From Burkholderiaceae bacterium (lineage in GTDB: Bacteria; Pseudomonadota; Gammaproteobacteria; Burkholderiales; Burkholderiaceae), in NCBI GenBank assembly GCA_018261955.1, contig JAGTRK010000003.1:62001-126000 (forward strand): a stretch of 64,000 nt of DNA, written 5' to 3'. Made by a program: the position numbers and the translations under genes. Below, piece by piece: positions 44,338 to 53,610 of the stretch. The notes beneath the pieces are model-generated. The model was not told where the DNA came from and ran no database searches. It saw nothing but the letters and a program-made list of their open reading frames with translations. Positions within the stretch are counted from its first letter, which is position 1; each line of letters opens with the position of its first letter.

Positions 44338-45171
44338 ATGCGCGTGGATTATCACTGTCATTCTACCGCCTCAGACGGCGCACTGACACCCGAACAATTG
44401 GTGACACGCGCCGTGCGCAATGGGACAACTGATTTGGCATTGACCGACCATGACCAATTGTCAGGATTGATGATTGCGCGTGCATGTGCGCAGCAAGCGG
44501 GTATACGCTTTGTCGATGGTGTTGAGGTGTCGTGCTCGTGGCGGGGTATGAGCGTGCACATTGTTGGATTGAATATTGACATCGAAAACGCGCCGCTCAT
44601 CGCAGGTTTACAAACCAATGCAGGCGGACGCGCCAAACGCGCGGTGGTGATGGCGCAGGCACTCGAAGAAGTTGGGGTGAAAAACGCGCTTGAGCGAGCA
44701 TTGGCGGAAGCGGGTGGGCGCATGGATTTACTGGCACGCACGCATTTTGCGCGCGTGATGGTGGCAGATAAAAAAGCCGAAAGTGTGCGTCACGTGTTTC
44801 AAAATTACTTGGTTGAGGGCAAACCGGGGTTTGTGCCGCACGAATGGGCAAGCATTGAGCAGGCATTGACTTGGATACATGACGCAGGCGGCGTGGCGGT
44901 GCTCGCGCACCCCGGGCGTTATCCGCACGATGAAGCGAGTGAGCGTGAATTGGTCGCTGAGTTTATCGGTCTGGGCGGACAGGCGATTGAGGTTATCACG
45001 GGCGCGCACAGCAAAAAACAAATTCGCTACTATGTGCAGATGTGTGTGGATTTAAATTTACACGCCTCCTCAGGCTCTGATTTTCATGGGGTGGGGGAAA
45101 GCAAAATGGATGTTGGACGTGTGCCGAATTTGCCCGAAAAATTGCAACCTGTGTATCAATTGTGGGCTTAA
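44338..45171 (+). CDS. PHP-family nuclease/phosphatase (RNase AM/YciV type)
   Basis: This 277-residue PHP-domain metalloenzyme shows HCHSTASDGALTP, TDHDQLSG, DGVEVSCSW, LAHPGRYPHD and SSGSDFHG, the usual metal-binding sites. E. coli YciV relatives have been described as 3',5'-nucleoside bisphosphate phosphatase and as the 5'-3' exonuclease maturing rRNA 5' ends. It follows phaR after 2 bp. Confidence 0.9.
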   Translation: MRVDYHCHSTASDGALTPEQLVTRAVRNGTTDLALTDHDQLSGLMIARACAQQAGIRFVDGVEVSCSWRGMSVHIVGLNIDIENAPLIAGLQTNAGGRAKRAVVMAQALEEVGVKNALERALAEAGGRMDLLARTHFARVMVADKKAESVRHVFQNYLVEGKPGFVPHEWASIEQALTWIHDAGGVAVLAHPGRYPHDEASERELVAEFIGLGGQAIEVITGAHSKKQIRYYVQMCVDLNLHASSGSDFHGVGESKMDVGRVPNLPEKLQPVYQLWA

Positions 45172-45257
45172 CTAAGCACCGACTGCACCATCAATCAGCA
45201 CCCGACCCCTGCGTTTTTAGGTAAAATGTCGACTTGAAATTTTTATAGAAAGTGAAT

Positions 45258-45944
45258 ATGGGTGATTTTGATATTGCTACGATGATACAAAAAATCACGG
45301 TATTTGTAATTCCAGCACTACTGGCAATTACCGTACATGAGGCAGCTCATGCGTATGTGGCGAAATATTTCGGTGACGATACCGCTGAGCGCATGGGGCG
45401 TATGACCCTCAATCCAACCGCTCATATTGATCCAATTGGCACCATTTTACTTCCATTGATTACGTTGCTGATGCCTGGTGGATTCTTTTTTGGATACGCC
45501 AAACCTGTACCTGTGGTCGCTTCTCGTTTGCGCAATCCTGCAAAAGATATGCCTATGGTGGCACTCGCGGGGCCTATGTCAAACTTTATCATGGCATTTT
45601 TATGGTCAATTTTATTGTTTGTATTGGGTTACTTTGTGGCAGATACTGAAAGTAATTTTTTCTTTAAAGTGGCTTCGGTCGGTGTGATTTTTAACCTGAT
45701 TTTATTTGCTTTTAATATGTTGCCGATTTTGCCACTCGATGGCGGTCGGGTGCTCATGGGATTGTTGCCTGCGAATATGGCACGCTCGTTCGCGCAGTTG
45801 GAACCCTACGGCATGTTTATTGTGCTCGGGCTGGCGTTTATGACGGGCGGTTTGCTGTTTAACTACTGGGTGTATCCGATTGTTAACGTGGCGCAAAGCA
45901 TCATCAATTTAATTTTATATCCACTGCACGCACTATTTGCGTAA
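45258..45944 (+). CDS. Site-2 protease family (M50) membrane metalloprotease
   Basis: The 228-residue protein has four to five membrane segments, the zinc motif HEAAH (VHEAAHAYVAKYFGDD, about residue 30) and the second site NMLPILPLDGGRVLMG. The short form without PDZ is common in proteobacteria upstream of trpS. The substrate is unknown. ATG 45258 is chosen; TAAAAT at 45222-45227 could be its -10. Confidence 0.92.
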   Translation: MGDFDIATMIQKITVFVIPALLAITVHEAAHAYVAKYFGDDTAERMGRMTLNPTAHIDPIGTILLPLITLLMPGGFFFGYAKPVPVVASRLRNPAKDMPMVALAGPMSNFIMAFLWSILLFVLGYFVADTESNFFFKVASVGVIFNLILFAFNMLPILPLDGGRVLMGLLPANMARSFAQLEPYGMFIVLGLAFMTGGLLFNYWVYPIVNVAQSIINLILYPLHALFA

Positions 45945-45962
45945 TTTTATTCAGAGAATTTC

Positions 45963-47159
45963 ATGTTTCCAGAACGCGTTTTATCAGGGATGCGCCCCAC
46001 GGGTGCATTGCATTTGGGTCATTACCACGGGGTGTTGAAAAATTGGGTGCGCTTGCAATCTGAGTACCCATGTTTGTTTTTTGTGGCCGATTGGCACGCG
46101 CTGACCACGCATTATGACGATCCGAGCATCATTGAGTCATCAACCCACGAAATGGTGATTGACTGGCTTGCAGCGGGTTTAGATCCAGCGCAAGCAACGA
46201 TTTTTGTGCAATCGCAAGTGATTGAACATGCTGAGTTGTTTTTGCTCTTAGCGATGTCTGCCCCCTTAGGCTGGTTGGAACGAGTTCCAACTTATAAGGA
46301 ACAAATTGAAAAACTTAAAGAAAAAGATTTAAGTACTTATGGCTTTTTGGGTTATCCATTGCTCCAAGCAGCGGATATCTTGATTTACCGCGCCGAGCAT
46401 GTGCCTGTTGGCGAGGACCAAGTACCGCATTTGGAAATGACCCGCGAAATCGCGCGTCGGTTCAATTATCTGTATGGGCGCGAAAAAGGCTTTGAAGAAA
46501 AAGCCCAAGAAGCGGTGAAAAAACTCGGCAGTAAAATGGCGAAGCAATACCTCGAATTGCGCAATCGGTTTCAAGAGCAGGGCGAAGAAGAAGCGATTGA
46601 GCAGGCGCATGCTTTATTGGACGAGTCGAAAAATCTGACCCACGTAGACCGCGAACGTTTATTCGGCTATTTAGAGGGTTCGCGTAAAATCATCTTGGTT
46701 GAGCCACAGGCTTTGTTGACCAAGGATTCGCGCATGCCTGGTTTGGACGGACAAAAAATGTCGAAAAGCTATGGCAACACCATCGCCATGCGCGAGGATG
46801 CCGATTCGATTACCAAAAAAATCCGCACCATGCCGACCGACCCAGCCCGTGTGCGCAAGACCGATGCGGGTGACCCAGAGAAATGTCCTGTATGGGCGTT
46901 TCATCAAATTTATAGCGATGCGCCGACCTGCGCATGGGTGCAAGACTCGTGTAAAAACGCCAAAATCGGTTGTTTGGAGTGTAAACAGCCTGTGATTGAA
47001 TCGGTGTTGCGTGAGCAGCAGCCCTTGCTCGAACGCGCACAAACCTATGTCGATGACCCGACTTTGGTGCGCAGTATCATCGCCGATGGTTCGGACAAAG
47101 CCCGCAAAATGGCGCAAGAAACCATGCGCGATGTGCGTGAGGTCATGGGTTTGGGTTGA
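45963..47159 (+). CDS. trpS: Tryptophanyl-tRNA synthetase
   Basis: This class I synthetase for tRNA-Trp has PTGALHLGHYHG (HIGH type) and GQKMSKSYGNT. At 398 residues it is longer than E. coli TrpS (334), due to an insertion around residues 180-245 rich in charged residues before FGYLEGSRKIILVEPQALL. Such longer forms occur in Burkholderiales. It lies 18 bp after the M50 gene and is followed by a terminator. Confidence 0.95.
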   Translation: MFPERVLSGMRPTGALHLGHYHGVLKNWVRLQSEYPCLFFVADWHALTTHYDDPSIIESSTHEMVIDWLAAGLDPAQATIFVQSQVIEHAELFLLLAMSAPLGWLERVPTYKEQIEKLKEKDLSTYGFLGYPLLQAADILIYRAEHVPVGEDQVPHLEMTREIARRFNYLYGREKGFEEKAQEAVKKLGSKMAKQYLELRNRFQEQGEEEAIEQAHALLDESKNLTHVDRERLFGYLEGSRKIILVEPQALLTKDSRMPGLDGQKMSKSYGNTIAMREDADSITKKIRTMPTDPARVRKTDAGDPEKCPVWAFHQIYSDAPTCAWVQDSCKNAKIGCLECKQPVIESVLREQQPLLERAQTYVDDPTLVRSIIADGSDKARKMAQETMRDVREVMGLG

Positions 47160-47175
47160 TAAAACTCGCGTAATC

Positions 47176-47203
47176 AAAACCGAGGATGACCTCGGTTTTT
47201 TTG
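47176..47203 (+). terminator. Intrinsic terminator after trpS
   Basis: A 10-bp perfect stem (47176-47185 with 47190-47199) has a 4-nt loop and a T7 end. Confidence 0.9.
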
Positions 47204-47258
47204 TATCTTATTGGTTTGAAAGAATATTTTCGGAGTAATTGGGTGTGGGTAGATTGAG

Positions 47259-48185
47259 ATGAGCACGAAATTTAGAATGACGATGGTTGCGTTGTTGAGT
47301 GTTTTGGGCGGAGTCATTTTGGGTTCATTTTTGCAAGTGCGTGCGTTGGGTAGCCAAGATATTTGGGCAGATATGCGACGCATTTTTAATGACCCCAATC
47401 CTCTGAATGCCAACCCAACCAATCACGCGGGTAATCCGATACAGGGCGATGCTTTTCATCGCCTCACCAAATACCCCAATAAAACCGAAGTGAATTGCCC
47501 CAAGCAGACCGAGCGTACCTTGGTGTTGTTAATTTCAGGACAATCGAACTCGGCCAATCATGGCGGACAACGCTATGCCTCGCAATACGGCGATAAAGTC
47601 CTCAATTATTTTGATGGCAAGTGTTATATTGCTCAATCCCCTCTGCTTGGTTCAACGGGATTGGAAGGCGATTCATGGACATTACTGGGCAATTTATTGA
47701 TTCAACAAGGCAAGGCAGAGCGTGTCATCATCGCACCAACAGGGATTGCGGGTTCGGCGATTAGTCAGTGGAAAGTCGGTAGTCCCTATCAACAAATGTT
47801 GCAAAGCAGCACGCAAAAACTCCTCGCGCAATATCGAGTAACCCACATGCTATGGCATCAGGGTGAGACCGATTATGGCAAGCGCACCAGTCAAGAAGAT
47901 TACGAAAAGTTATTTACGGGCATCGCAGACGCGTTGCGTCAACAGGGGATGGACGCGCCGATTTATGTGTCGCAAGCCAGCCAATGCTGGATGGACATGT
48001 ATTGGCGCGCCAACAATCCTGTGGTTATGGCACAACGCGCACTTGCCAACCCAGAAAAAAACATTCGTGCGGGTGTGAATTCGGACGCGCTCATGGGGGC
48101 GTTGGATCGATACGATAACTGTCATTTTTCAGGCTCAGGGCAAGAGAAATTCGCACGCGCGTGGTTGGAATTATTGACAAAATAA
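47259..48185 (+). CDS. Secreted or membrane-anchored SGNH/sialate O-acetylesterase-like protein
   Basis: This 308-residue protein has an N-terminal hydrophobic segment (about residues 7-27, uncleaved anchor or signal). A SASA-type SGNH hydrolase domain follows, with block I GQSNSANHGG, WHQGETDYGKR, and DNCHFSGSGQ carrying the likely catalytic Asp/His. Relatives remove acetyl groups from sugars. It stands alone between terminators; substrate unknown. Confidence 0.8.
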   Translation: MSTKFRMTMVALLSVLGGVILGSFLQVRALGSQDIWADMRRIFNDPNPLNANPTNHAGNPIQGDAFHRLTKYPNKTEVNCPKQTERTLVLLISGQSNSANHGGQRYASQYGDKVLNYFDGKCYIAQSPLLGSTGLEGDSWTLLGNLLIQQGKAERVIIAPTGIAGSAISQWKVGSPYQQMLQSSTQKLLAQYRVTHMLWHQGETDYGKRTSQEDYEKLFTGIADALRQQGMDAPIYVSQASQCWMDMYWRANNPVVMAQRALANPEKNIRAGVNSDALMGALDRYDNCHFSGSGQEKFARAWLELLTK

Positions 48186-48397
48186 TCACGGTCACTTGAT
48201 GTCGTCAAACACCACAATAAAACAGCGGTACAACCAACATTGAGCATAAACACCTTTATATCATTTGCTTTGCGCGATTTTGGGTGGTTTGTGTGCGAGA
48301 ATTGTATGTATTCGCGTCATAACAGTTGAAACAATTTCTATCCACCAACGCATTTCGTTAAAAGCCTACAAATTACTTAATTATATAAATTACAGTA

Positions 48398-48426
48398 TTG
48401 ACAGAAATAAATAAAAAATATAAAAT
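48398..48426 (+). promoter_or_regulatory. Predicted sigma-70 promoter of the SDR/DoxX/DUF2269 operon
   Basis: A consensus TTGACA (48398-48403), a 17-bp spacer and TAAAAT (48421-48426) sit in a very AT-rich stretch, 41 bp before the ATG at 48467. The rest of the 281-bp gap from 48186 shows no gene. Confidence 0.65.
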
Positions 48427-48466
48427 TAAGCCATCATTTTCAATGCGACATCCATGAGGAGGCTCT

Positions 48467-49330
48467 ATGAATATTCTACTGTGCGGTGCGACGGGTTTTA
48501 TCGGTCGGCATTTGGAGCAAGCGTTGATTGCCTCAGGTCACCACGTCGTGAGGGCGATACGCCAACCCAAACGTGCTGATGATATTGCGGTTGATTTTGT
48601 GCACGATACCGATGCAGCGACGTGGTCGCCGCGTTTGGTGGGGATTGATATGGTGGTCAATGCGGTGGGCGTTTTGCGTGATTCGACGATTTTGCCGATG
48701 CGGGCAATCCATGCAGATACACCTAAAGCCTTATTTGATGCCTGCGCGCAAGTGGGCTGCAAAGTGGTGCATATTTCGGCTTTAGGCGCGGGCGGCGAAT
48801 TAAAAACCGCCTACATGCACACCAAAGGCGAGGCTCAGGCGCATTTAATCAATCTATCCATCCCCAGTTTGATTGTGCGTCCATCCTTGGTGTACGGGCA
48901 AGATGGCGACTCTGCGAAAATGTTTCGCCTGCTCGCGCGTATGCCTGTGGTCGCGGTTCCAGGGCAAAGCGAGTCATGGGTACAACCTGTTCATATTGAC
49001 GACATTGCGCAATTGGTGACGCGCCAAATCAATCAAGACTTTGCATGGTCAAGCCCCGCGCGCGTGGTCGATGCGGTCGGTGCGGTGCGCATGACCTATC
49101 GTGAAATGATTGCCTGCTATCGTGCGCAGATGTCGGACAGACCCGCATGGGTCGTACCGATTCCTTGGGGCGTGATGCGCATCATGGCGAAACTGGCGCA
49201 GATTGCGCCGAGCAGTGCCTTGGATCCTGATACGTTACAAATGTTGCAAGCGGGCAGTTTTGGGGATGTGGCGAATTTTGCCGCCTTGCTTGGACGGATG
49301 CCTCGGCATCCAAACACGTTTATCGAGTAG
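48467..49330 (+). CDS. NAD(P)-binding SDR/NmrA-like oxidoreductase (complex I NDUFA9-like group)
   Basis: The 287-residue Rossmann protein has GATGFIGRHLEQAL at residues 7-20 and VVNAVGVLRDST, SALGAGG, IVRPSLVYGQDG. It lacks a clear YxxxK, as in atypical extended SDRs. A gaggagg site precedes ATG 48467. It is the first gene of an operon with a DoxX-like and a DUF2269 membrane protein; the reaction is unknown. Confidence 0.85.
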   Translation: MNILLCGATGFIGRHLEQALIASGHHVVRAIRQPKRADDIAVDFVHDTDAATWSPRLVGIDMVVNAVGVLRDSTILPMRAIHADTPKALFDACAQVGCKVVHISALGAGGELKTAYMHTKGEAQAHLINLSIPSLIVRPSLVYGQDGDSAKMFRLLARMPVVAVPGQSESWVQPVHIDDIAQLVTRQINQDFAWSSPARVVDAVGAVRMTYREMIACYRAQMSDRPAWVVPIPWGVMRIMAKLAQIAPSSALDPDTLQMLQAGSFGDVANFAALLGRMPRHPNTFIE

Positions 49331-49333
49331 GTC

Positions 49334-49708
49334 ATGGTAACCAACAATGCAAAAGGGGCAGTGCGCTTTGCGATTGCTTTGATGTGGTGGATCAGCGCAT
49401 TATTGCCTTTGATTCCATCGGTGCATCAACGCGCGATGCACGAATTGTCTTTGGTGGGTTTAACAGGTGCGCTGGCTTTGGCGTTCATGGGGATTGCCAT
49501 GTTGTTGGACATTGCTTGTGGTGTGGGCGCGCTGTGCTTGCACCACTCGTGGGTGTGGTGGGTGCAGATGCTGGTGGTGGTCGTTTACACCGTGATTTTA
49601 TCCGTGAGCCATGCGCAATTATGGTTAGACCCATTTGGTGCCTTGCTCAAAAATATTCCCATCATCGCGCTGATGATTTATATGGCGCGAACTGAGCGGA
49701 GGACTTAA
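49334..49708 (+). CDS. DoxX-like membrane protein
   Basis: The 124-residue protein has four predicted membrane helices and resembles the DoxX-like family (PF13781-type), with RFAIALMWWISALLPLI at the start and VYTVILSVSHAQLWLDPFG near the end. It lies 3 bp after the SDR gene and its stop directly touches the DUF2269 start. Confidence 0.78.
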   Translation: MVTNNAKGAVRFAIALMWWISALLPLIPSVHQRAMHELSLVGLTGALALAFMGIAMLLDIACGVGALCLHHSWVWWVQMLVVVVYTVILSVSHAQLWLDPFGALLKNIPIIALMIYMARTERRT

Positions 49709-50182
49709 ATGGAGTACTACGCCTTAATTAAAACCTTGCACATTCTGTCCAGCGTGTTGTTGGTCGGCACGGGGTTTGGCAGTGCGTTTTATTTGTTTTT
49801 CGCCAATCGCAGTGGTGATATTCGCGCACAAGCCGTGGTGGCGCGCTTGGTGGTGCGTGCCGACTGGTGGTTTACCACGCCAACAGTGATTATTCAACCC
49901 GTCACAGGATTGTTGATGATTTATTTGGCGGGCATCCCGCTGAGTAATTTTTGGGTGATGTGGGGCATTGCGATGTATCTGGTGGCGGGGCTTTGTTGGC
50001 TGCTTGTGGTGTGGTTGCAAATTCAGATGGAAAAAATGTTGCGCATCGCCGTGACTCAAAATCAAGATGTTCCTGAACGGTACTGGCGTTTTGCGAAATA
50101 TTGGGAACGTTTGGGCTATCCTGCATTCGTTGCGATGGTGTGGGTATTTTATTTGATGACAGCCAAACCGAGTTCTTTTTAG
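49709..50182 (+). CDS. DUF2269-family membrane protein
   Basis: The 157-residue protein has four membrane segments and the family pattern IKTLHILSSVLLVGTGFGSAF with two His/Asp-bearing helices (RLVVRADWWFTTPTVI). Its ribosome binding site (ggagg) lies within the end of the DoxX-like gene. The DUF2269 fold is reminiscent of small haem-binding membrane proteins, which is only inference. Confidence 0.82.
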   Translation: MEYYALIKTLHILSSVLLVGTGFGSAFYLFFANRSGDIRAQAVVARLVVRADWWFTTPTVIIQPVTGLLMIYLAGIPLSNFWVMWGIAMYLVAGLCWLLVVWLQIQMEKMLRIAVTQNQDVPERYWRFAKYWERLGYPAFVAMVWVFYLMTAKPSSF

Positions 50183-50242
50183 TGCAGTTGTCGGATTTCA
50201 TCTAAAAACCACGTAATAAACATGGAAATATAAATTTCATCA

Positions 50243-50271
50243 TTGACAGAATAATTTAGAAACTTTATTAT
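50243..50271 (+). promoter_or_regulatory. Predicted sigma-70 promoter of the GbsR-like gene (leaderless)
   Basis: TTGACA (50243-50248) and TATTAT (50266-50271) are exactly 17 bp apart. The expected transcript start (50278-50279) coincides with the ATG at 50279. Confidence 0.65.
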
Positions 50272-50278
50272 GTTCAGT

Positions 50279-50806
50279 ATGAAACTAACACCGATCGCCG
50301 AAAGATTTATCCTCCATTGGGGCGAAATGGGGACAAAATGGGGCGTTAACCGTACGGTTGCGCAAATTCACGCACTGTTGTTCTTTTATGGTCGCCCCAT
50401 GCATGCCGAGGAGATTACCGAAACATTGAGCGTTGCGCGCTCCAATGTGAGCAATTGCCTGAAAGAATTGCAAAATTGGAACCTTATTCATGTGGTGCAT
50501 ATTATTGGTGATCGACGTGACTATTTCAGCACATCAACTGATGTGTGGGAATTGATGCGCACCGTGGTGCATGAGCGCAAAGTGCGCGAGTTCAATCCCG
50601 TGATTCAGGCACTGCAAGATTGCTTAGAAGACCCCACCGCCCAACAAGAAGACCCAGCGGCGATGGAGCGCATTCGTGAGACCTTATTGCTGATGAAAAC
50701 CACCAGCACGTGGGCGGAAGAAATGATTAAACTTAAACCCGAGACTTTGGCAAAAGTCATGCGTTTGGGTGCAAAAATTCAAAATCTATTGCATGGTGAT
50801 GGTTGA
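50279..50806 (+). CDS. GbsR/MarR-family transcriptional regulator
   Basis: The 175-residue protein has a winged helix (about residues 20-85) with WGVNRTVAQIHALLFFYGRP, EEITETLSVARSNVSNCLKEL and the wing IIGDRRDYFS. GbsR-like proteins repress osmoprotectant or transport genes. It lies 97 bp downstream of the SDR/DoxX/DUF2269 operon on the same strand, so that operon is the likeliest target. The ATG at 50270 lies inside the predicted -10 element, so ATG 50279 is preferred. Confidence 0.87.
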   Translation: MKLTPIAERFILHWGEMGTKWGVNRTVAQIHALLFFYGRPMHAEEITETLSVARSNVSNCLKELQNWNLIHVVHIIGDRRDYFSTSTDVWELMRTVVHERKVREFNPVIQALQDCLEDPTAQQEDPAAMERIRETLLLMKTTSTWAEEMIKLKPETLAKVMRLGAKIQNLLHGDG

Positions 50807-50826
50807 TGTTGGATGAACTGGGTGCG

Positions 50827-50856
50827 AAAAACCAAGTTTCGACTTGGTTTTTTTAC
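50827..50856 (+). terminator. Intrinsic terminator after the GbsR-like gene
   Basis: An 11-bp stem (50827-50837 with 50842-50852) has a 4-nt TTCG loop and a T run. Confidence 0.88.
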
Positions 50857-50893
50857 GTCTGTGGTTCTCTTGCTGATGCTGTAAAATAGCCCC

Positions 50894-52117
50894 ATGAGTA
50901 CTTCTAAAAACGAAACCCCGATTCAGTTTATCTCCCAAGCCAAACAAACCATGAGCGACGTGGTATTGACTGCCTTGCCGCCCTTGAGTCTGTATATCCA
51001 CATCCCGTGGTGCGTGCGCAAATGTCCCTACTGTGATTTTAACTCGCATGAAATCAATACGGGTACGGATTTTTCGGTGCTCGAATCGGCCTATGTCGAT
51101 GCGCTCATCCAAGATTTAGACAGCACTTTGCCACAGGTGTGGGGGCGGCGCGTCTCGAGTATTTTTATCGGCGGCGGCACGCCGAGCGTGCTGTCTGCGC
51201 AATCCATCGATGCGATTTTATCCGCGGTGCGTGCGCGTTTACCACAGGTCTCTGAAATTGAAGTGACCATGGAAGCCAATCCAGGAACTTTGGACATCGA
51301 TAAATTGCGCGACTTTCGCGCGGCAGGGGTGACGCGCTTGTCTGTCGGTGTGCAAAGTTTTGACGATGCATTACTGAGCAATATTGGACGCATTCATACG
51401 GGCAAACAGGCGCACAGTGCGCTTGAGGTCGCGTATCAATTGTTTGACAAAGTGAATTTGGACTTGATGTTTGCCTTGCCCAATCAAACCTTGGCACAAC
51501 TTAAAAACGATGTGGCGACGGCTTTGAGTTATCAGCCGACGCATTTGTCGTATTACCATTTAACCATTGAACCGAATACGTTTTTTTACCAACATCCACC
51601 GAGCGTACCCAATGACGAGGTGGCGACAGATATGCAGGAATGGATTCAAAGCGAATTGGCGGCTCATGGCTTGCGTCACTATGAAGTTTCGGCGTATGCG
51701 CAGGCGCGCCATGAATGTCAGCACAACACGAATTATTGGCTGTTTGGCGACTACATCGGCATCGGTGCGGGGGCGCACGGTAAAATCAGCAGCCACAATC
51801 AAATCATCCGCACCGCCAAGTTCAAACACCCCACACGCTATTTAGACGCCATGCAACACGGCAGTGCGATTGAAACCGAGCAGGTGTTGTGCAAGGCGGA
51901 TTTACCGTTTGAGTACATGCTCAACGCATTGCGTTTGCGTGACGGCGCAACGCTGGCGCAAATGCAAACGGCAACGGGATTGACCGTTGCCGATTTGGAT
52001 CCCGCTCTATCCACGGCGCACAAGCGTGGTTTGATGGTCAAGGATGCGGGGTTGTTGCGTGTGACAGATTTGGGATGGCGGTTTTTGTCGGATGTGCAGA
52101 CCCTGTTTTTGAGTTGA
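50894..52117 (+). CDS. hemW: Radical SAM heme chaperone HemW
   Basis: The 407-residue protein has the radical SAM Cys motif in HIPWCVRKCPYCDF (C40, C44, C47), then FIGGGTPSVLS, EVTMEANPGTLD and RLSVGVQSFDD, all typical of HemW. HemW carries haem and is distinct from the true HemN, which has a Cys fourth position; here the sequence CxxxCxxCDF with no following Cys supports HemW. An internal ATG about 57 bp downstream could also start it. Confidence 0.93.
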   Translation: MSTSKNETPIQFISQAKQTMSDVVLTALPPLSLYIHIPWCVRKCPYCDFNSHEINTGTDFSVLESAYVDALIQDLDSTLPQVWGRRVSSIFIGGGTPSVLSAQSIDAILSAVRARLPQVSEIEVTMEANPGTLDIDKLRDFRAAGVTRLSVGVQSFDDALLSNIGRIHTGKQAHSALEVAYQLFDKVNLDLMFALPNQTLAQLKNDVATALSYQPTHLSYYHLTIEPNTFFYQHPPSVPNDEVATDMQEWIQSELAAHGLRHYEVSAYAQARHECQHNTNYWLFGDYIGIGAGAHGKISSHNQIIRTAKFKHPTRYLDAMQHGSAIETEQVLCKADLPFEYMLNALRLRDGATLAQMQTATGLTVADLDPALSTAHKRGLMVKDAGLLRVTDLGWRFLSDVQTLFLS

Positions 52118-52139
52118 ATTTGCGCTAAATCTGCGTTGA

Positions 52140-52550
52140 TTATGCAGGGATTTTCTTTTTCATAAAAAACGGTGCCAAACTGGCAAGCAAGAAAAATCCC
52201 GCAATCGCCATAAATGCCATTTTGGGTTGATTCAATACCACCACCGCGCCAATCGCACCGATGATGCTCACCAATGCCAAGACAAAGCCCAGTACAAAAG
52301 ATTGTTTAAAACTCGGAAAACGTTTGACTGCCAACAACACCAGCACATACAAAGTCCCTGCGACGGTTGCCACAGCCATACTCGCGGCGACGATGATTTG
52401 TGCAATGCTGGCTTTTTCGGGGTGGGTTGAGGTCAGTGCAAAAATGCCTGCACCGATGAGCGCGACCAACCATGCGCCCAAAGGAAAAGCGGTAAAACTC
52501 ACACGAGGTGGTACATAAGGTGTGTTGGAGCTGGGGTTTTGCGTGGTCAT
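52140..52550 (-). CDS. Small membrane protein of unknown function
   Basis: The 136-residue protein has four membrane helices and a short Pro-rich N terminus; it ends in FFMKKKIPA, a basic cytoplasmic tail. No family is recognised with confidence. It is convergent with hemW and divergent from the YgjP-type gene. Confidence 0.7.
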   Translation of the reverse strand: MTTQNPSSNTPYVPPRVSFTAFPLGAWLVALIGAGIFALTSTHPEKASIAQIIVAASMAVATVAGTLYVLVLLAVKRFPSFKQSFVLGFVLALVSIIGAIGAVVVLNQPKMAFMAIAGFFLLASLAPFFMKKKIPA

Positions 52551-52674
52551 GGTGCGTCAAATAAAGGATTAAAGATGCGCTATTGTAAACCAAATGCACC
52601 GTTTCATGTCACGTGCTGATGTAGAATCAATCTGCGGTACAATCAAACACTGCATACATTCACAGGATTTATAG

Positions 52675-53502
52675 TTGAGTACTTTAAAACGCATATTCAA
52701 TCATTTGCAACGCGAATTATGGGATGGGCTGTTGGGTGTGGAACCACCACCCGCGCCGCCAGAGCGGAAAATCAACACGCCGCCGCGCAGCATCGTGCTG
52801 CACAATCAATTGATTCACTACCGCATTGAGCGCGCTCGGCGCAAAACCGTGGGCATGATGGTTGATGCGCAAGGTTTGCGCGTGCGCGCCGCGCCGCGTG
52901 TGTCGGTTCTTGAAATTGAGCGCATCTTACACAGCAAATCGGATTGGATACTGAAAAACTTACACAAAGTACGTGTTCGCGCCCAAGCACCTGCGCAAAA
53001 AAGTTTCGTGCCTGAACTGAATTTTATCGATGGCGAGCCAGTATCATTGCTCGGTCAAACGACCGTCATCCGTTGGGGCAATGCGATTTACGCGCCCGAT
53101 TGGCAAGCCACACCACAGGAACTTTGGGCAAAGCGACCACGTCATGATAAACCCGAGTTGATTGCGTCGGCTCTTGAGTCTGCATTGGATGCGTATTTGC
53201 TCAAATACCTACATGGGCGTGCCGAGCAATTGGCGCAATCACATGGGCTGACTTATCGCGACATTGTGCTCTCGAACGCACGCACCACATGGGGTACGTG
53301 TCGGCGTGATGGTTTAATCCGCATGAACTGGCGGCTGGTGTTTTTGGATGCGCAGTTGGTGGACTATGTGCTGGCGCACGAATTGGCGCACACGGTGCAG
53401 ATGAACCACAGCCCGAAATTTTGGCAGCAGGTCGGTGTGCTCTGTCCTGACTACCTGCGCTTGCGCAAACAAATGAAGCAGTATGATTTGCGCAATGCGT
53501 GA
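52675..53502 (+). CDS. YgjP/DUF45-type zinc metallopeptidase
   Basis: The 275-residue protein has a zincin motif HELAH (H235-H239) followed by MNHSPKFWQQV, and WGTCRRDGLIRMNWRLVFLD just before it, the hallmark of M48-like YgjP (WLM/SprT-related) proteins. The start is TTG 52675, set by an aggattta ribosome binding site 7 bp upstream; no ATG fits. TACAAT (52638-52643) is a possible -10 box. It precedes the lipoprotein island. Confidence 0.86.
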   Translation: MSTLKRIFNHLQRELWDGLLGVEPPPAPPERKINTPPRSIVLHNQLIHYRIERARRKTVGMMVDAQGLRVRAAPRVSVLEIERILHSKSDWILKNLHKVRVRAQAPAQKSFVPELNFIDGEPVSLLGQTTVIRWGNAIYAPDWQATPQELWAKRPRHDKPELIASALESALDAYLLKYLHGRAEQLAQSHGLTYRDIVLSNARTTWGTCRRDGLIRMNWRLVFLDAQLVDYVLAHELAHTVQMNHSPKFWQQVGVLCPDYLRLRKQMKQYDLRNA

Positions 53503-53563
53503 AATCCTGCGTGTTTTTTAGTTGGCGGGTTTGTGTAGTGAACGGGTGGGGGGTTTGGGGAAG

Positions 53564-53586
53564 CAATGGCGTCTGACCCTTTTGAT
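53564..53586 (+). repeat. Left arm of 23-bp inverted repeat bounding the lipoprotein island
   Basis: The 23-nt sequence begins CAATGGCGTCTGACCC and is the reverse complement of 56376-56398 with one mismatch. Confidence 0.85.
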
Positions 53587-53610
53587 AAGCCTTGATTTTC
53601 TGTGTTGTAA

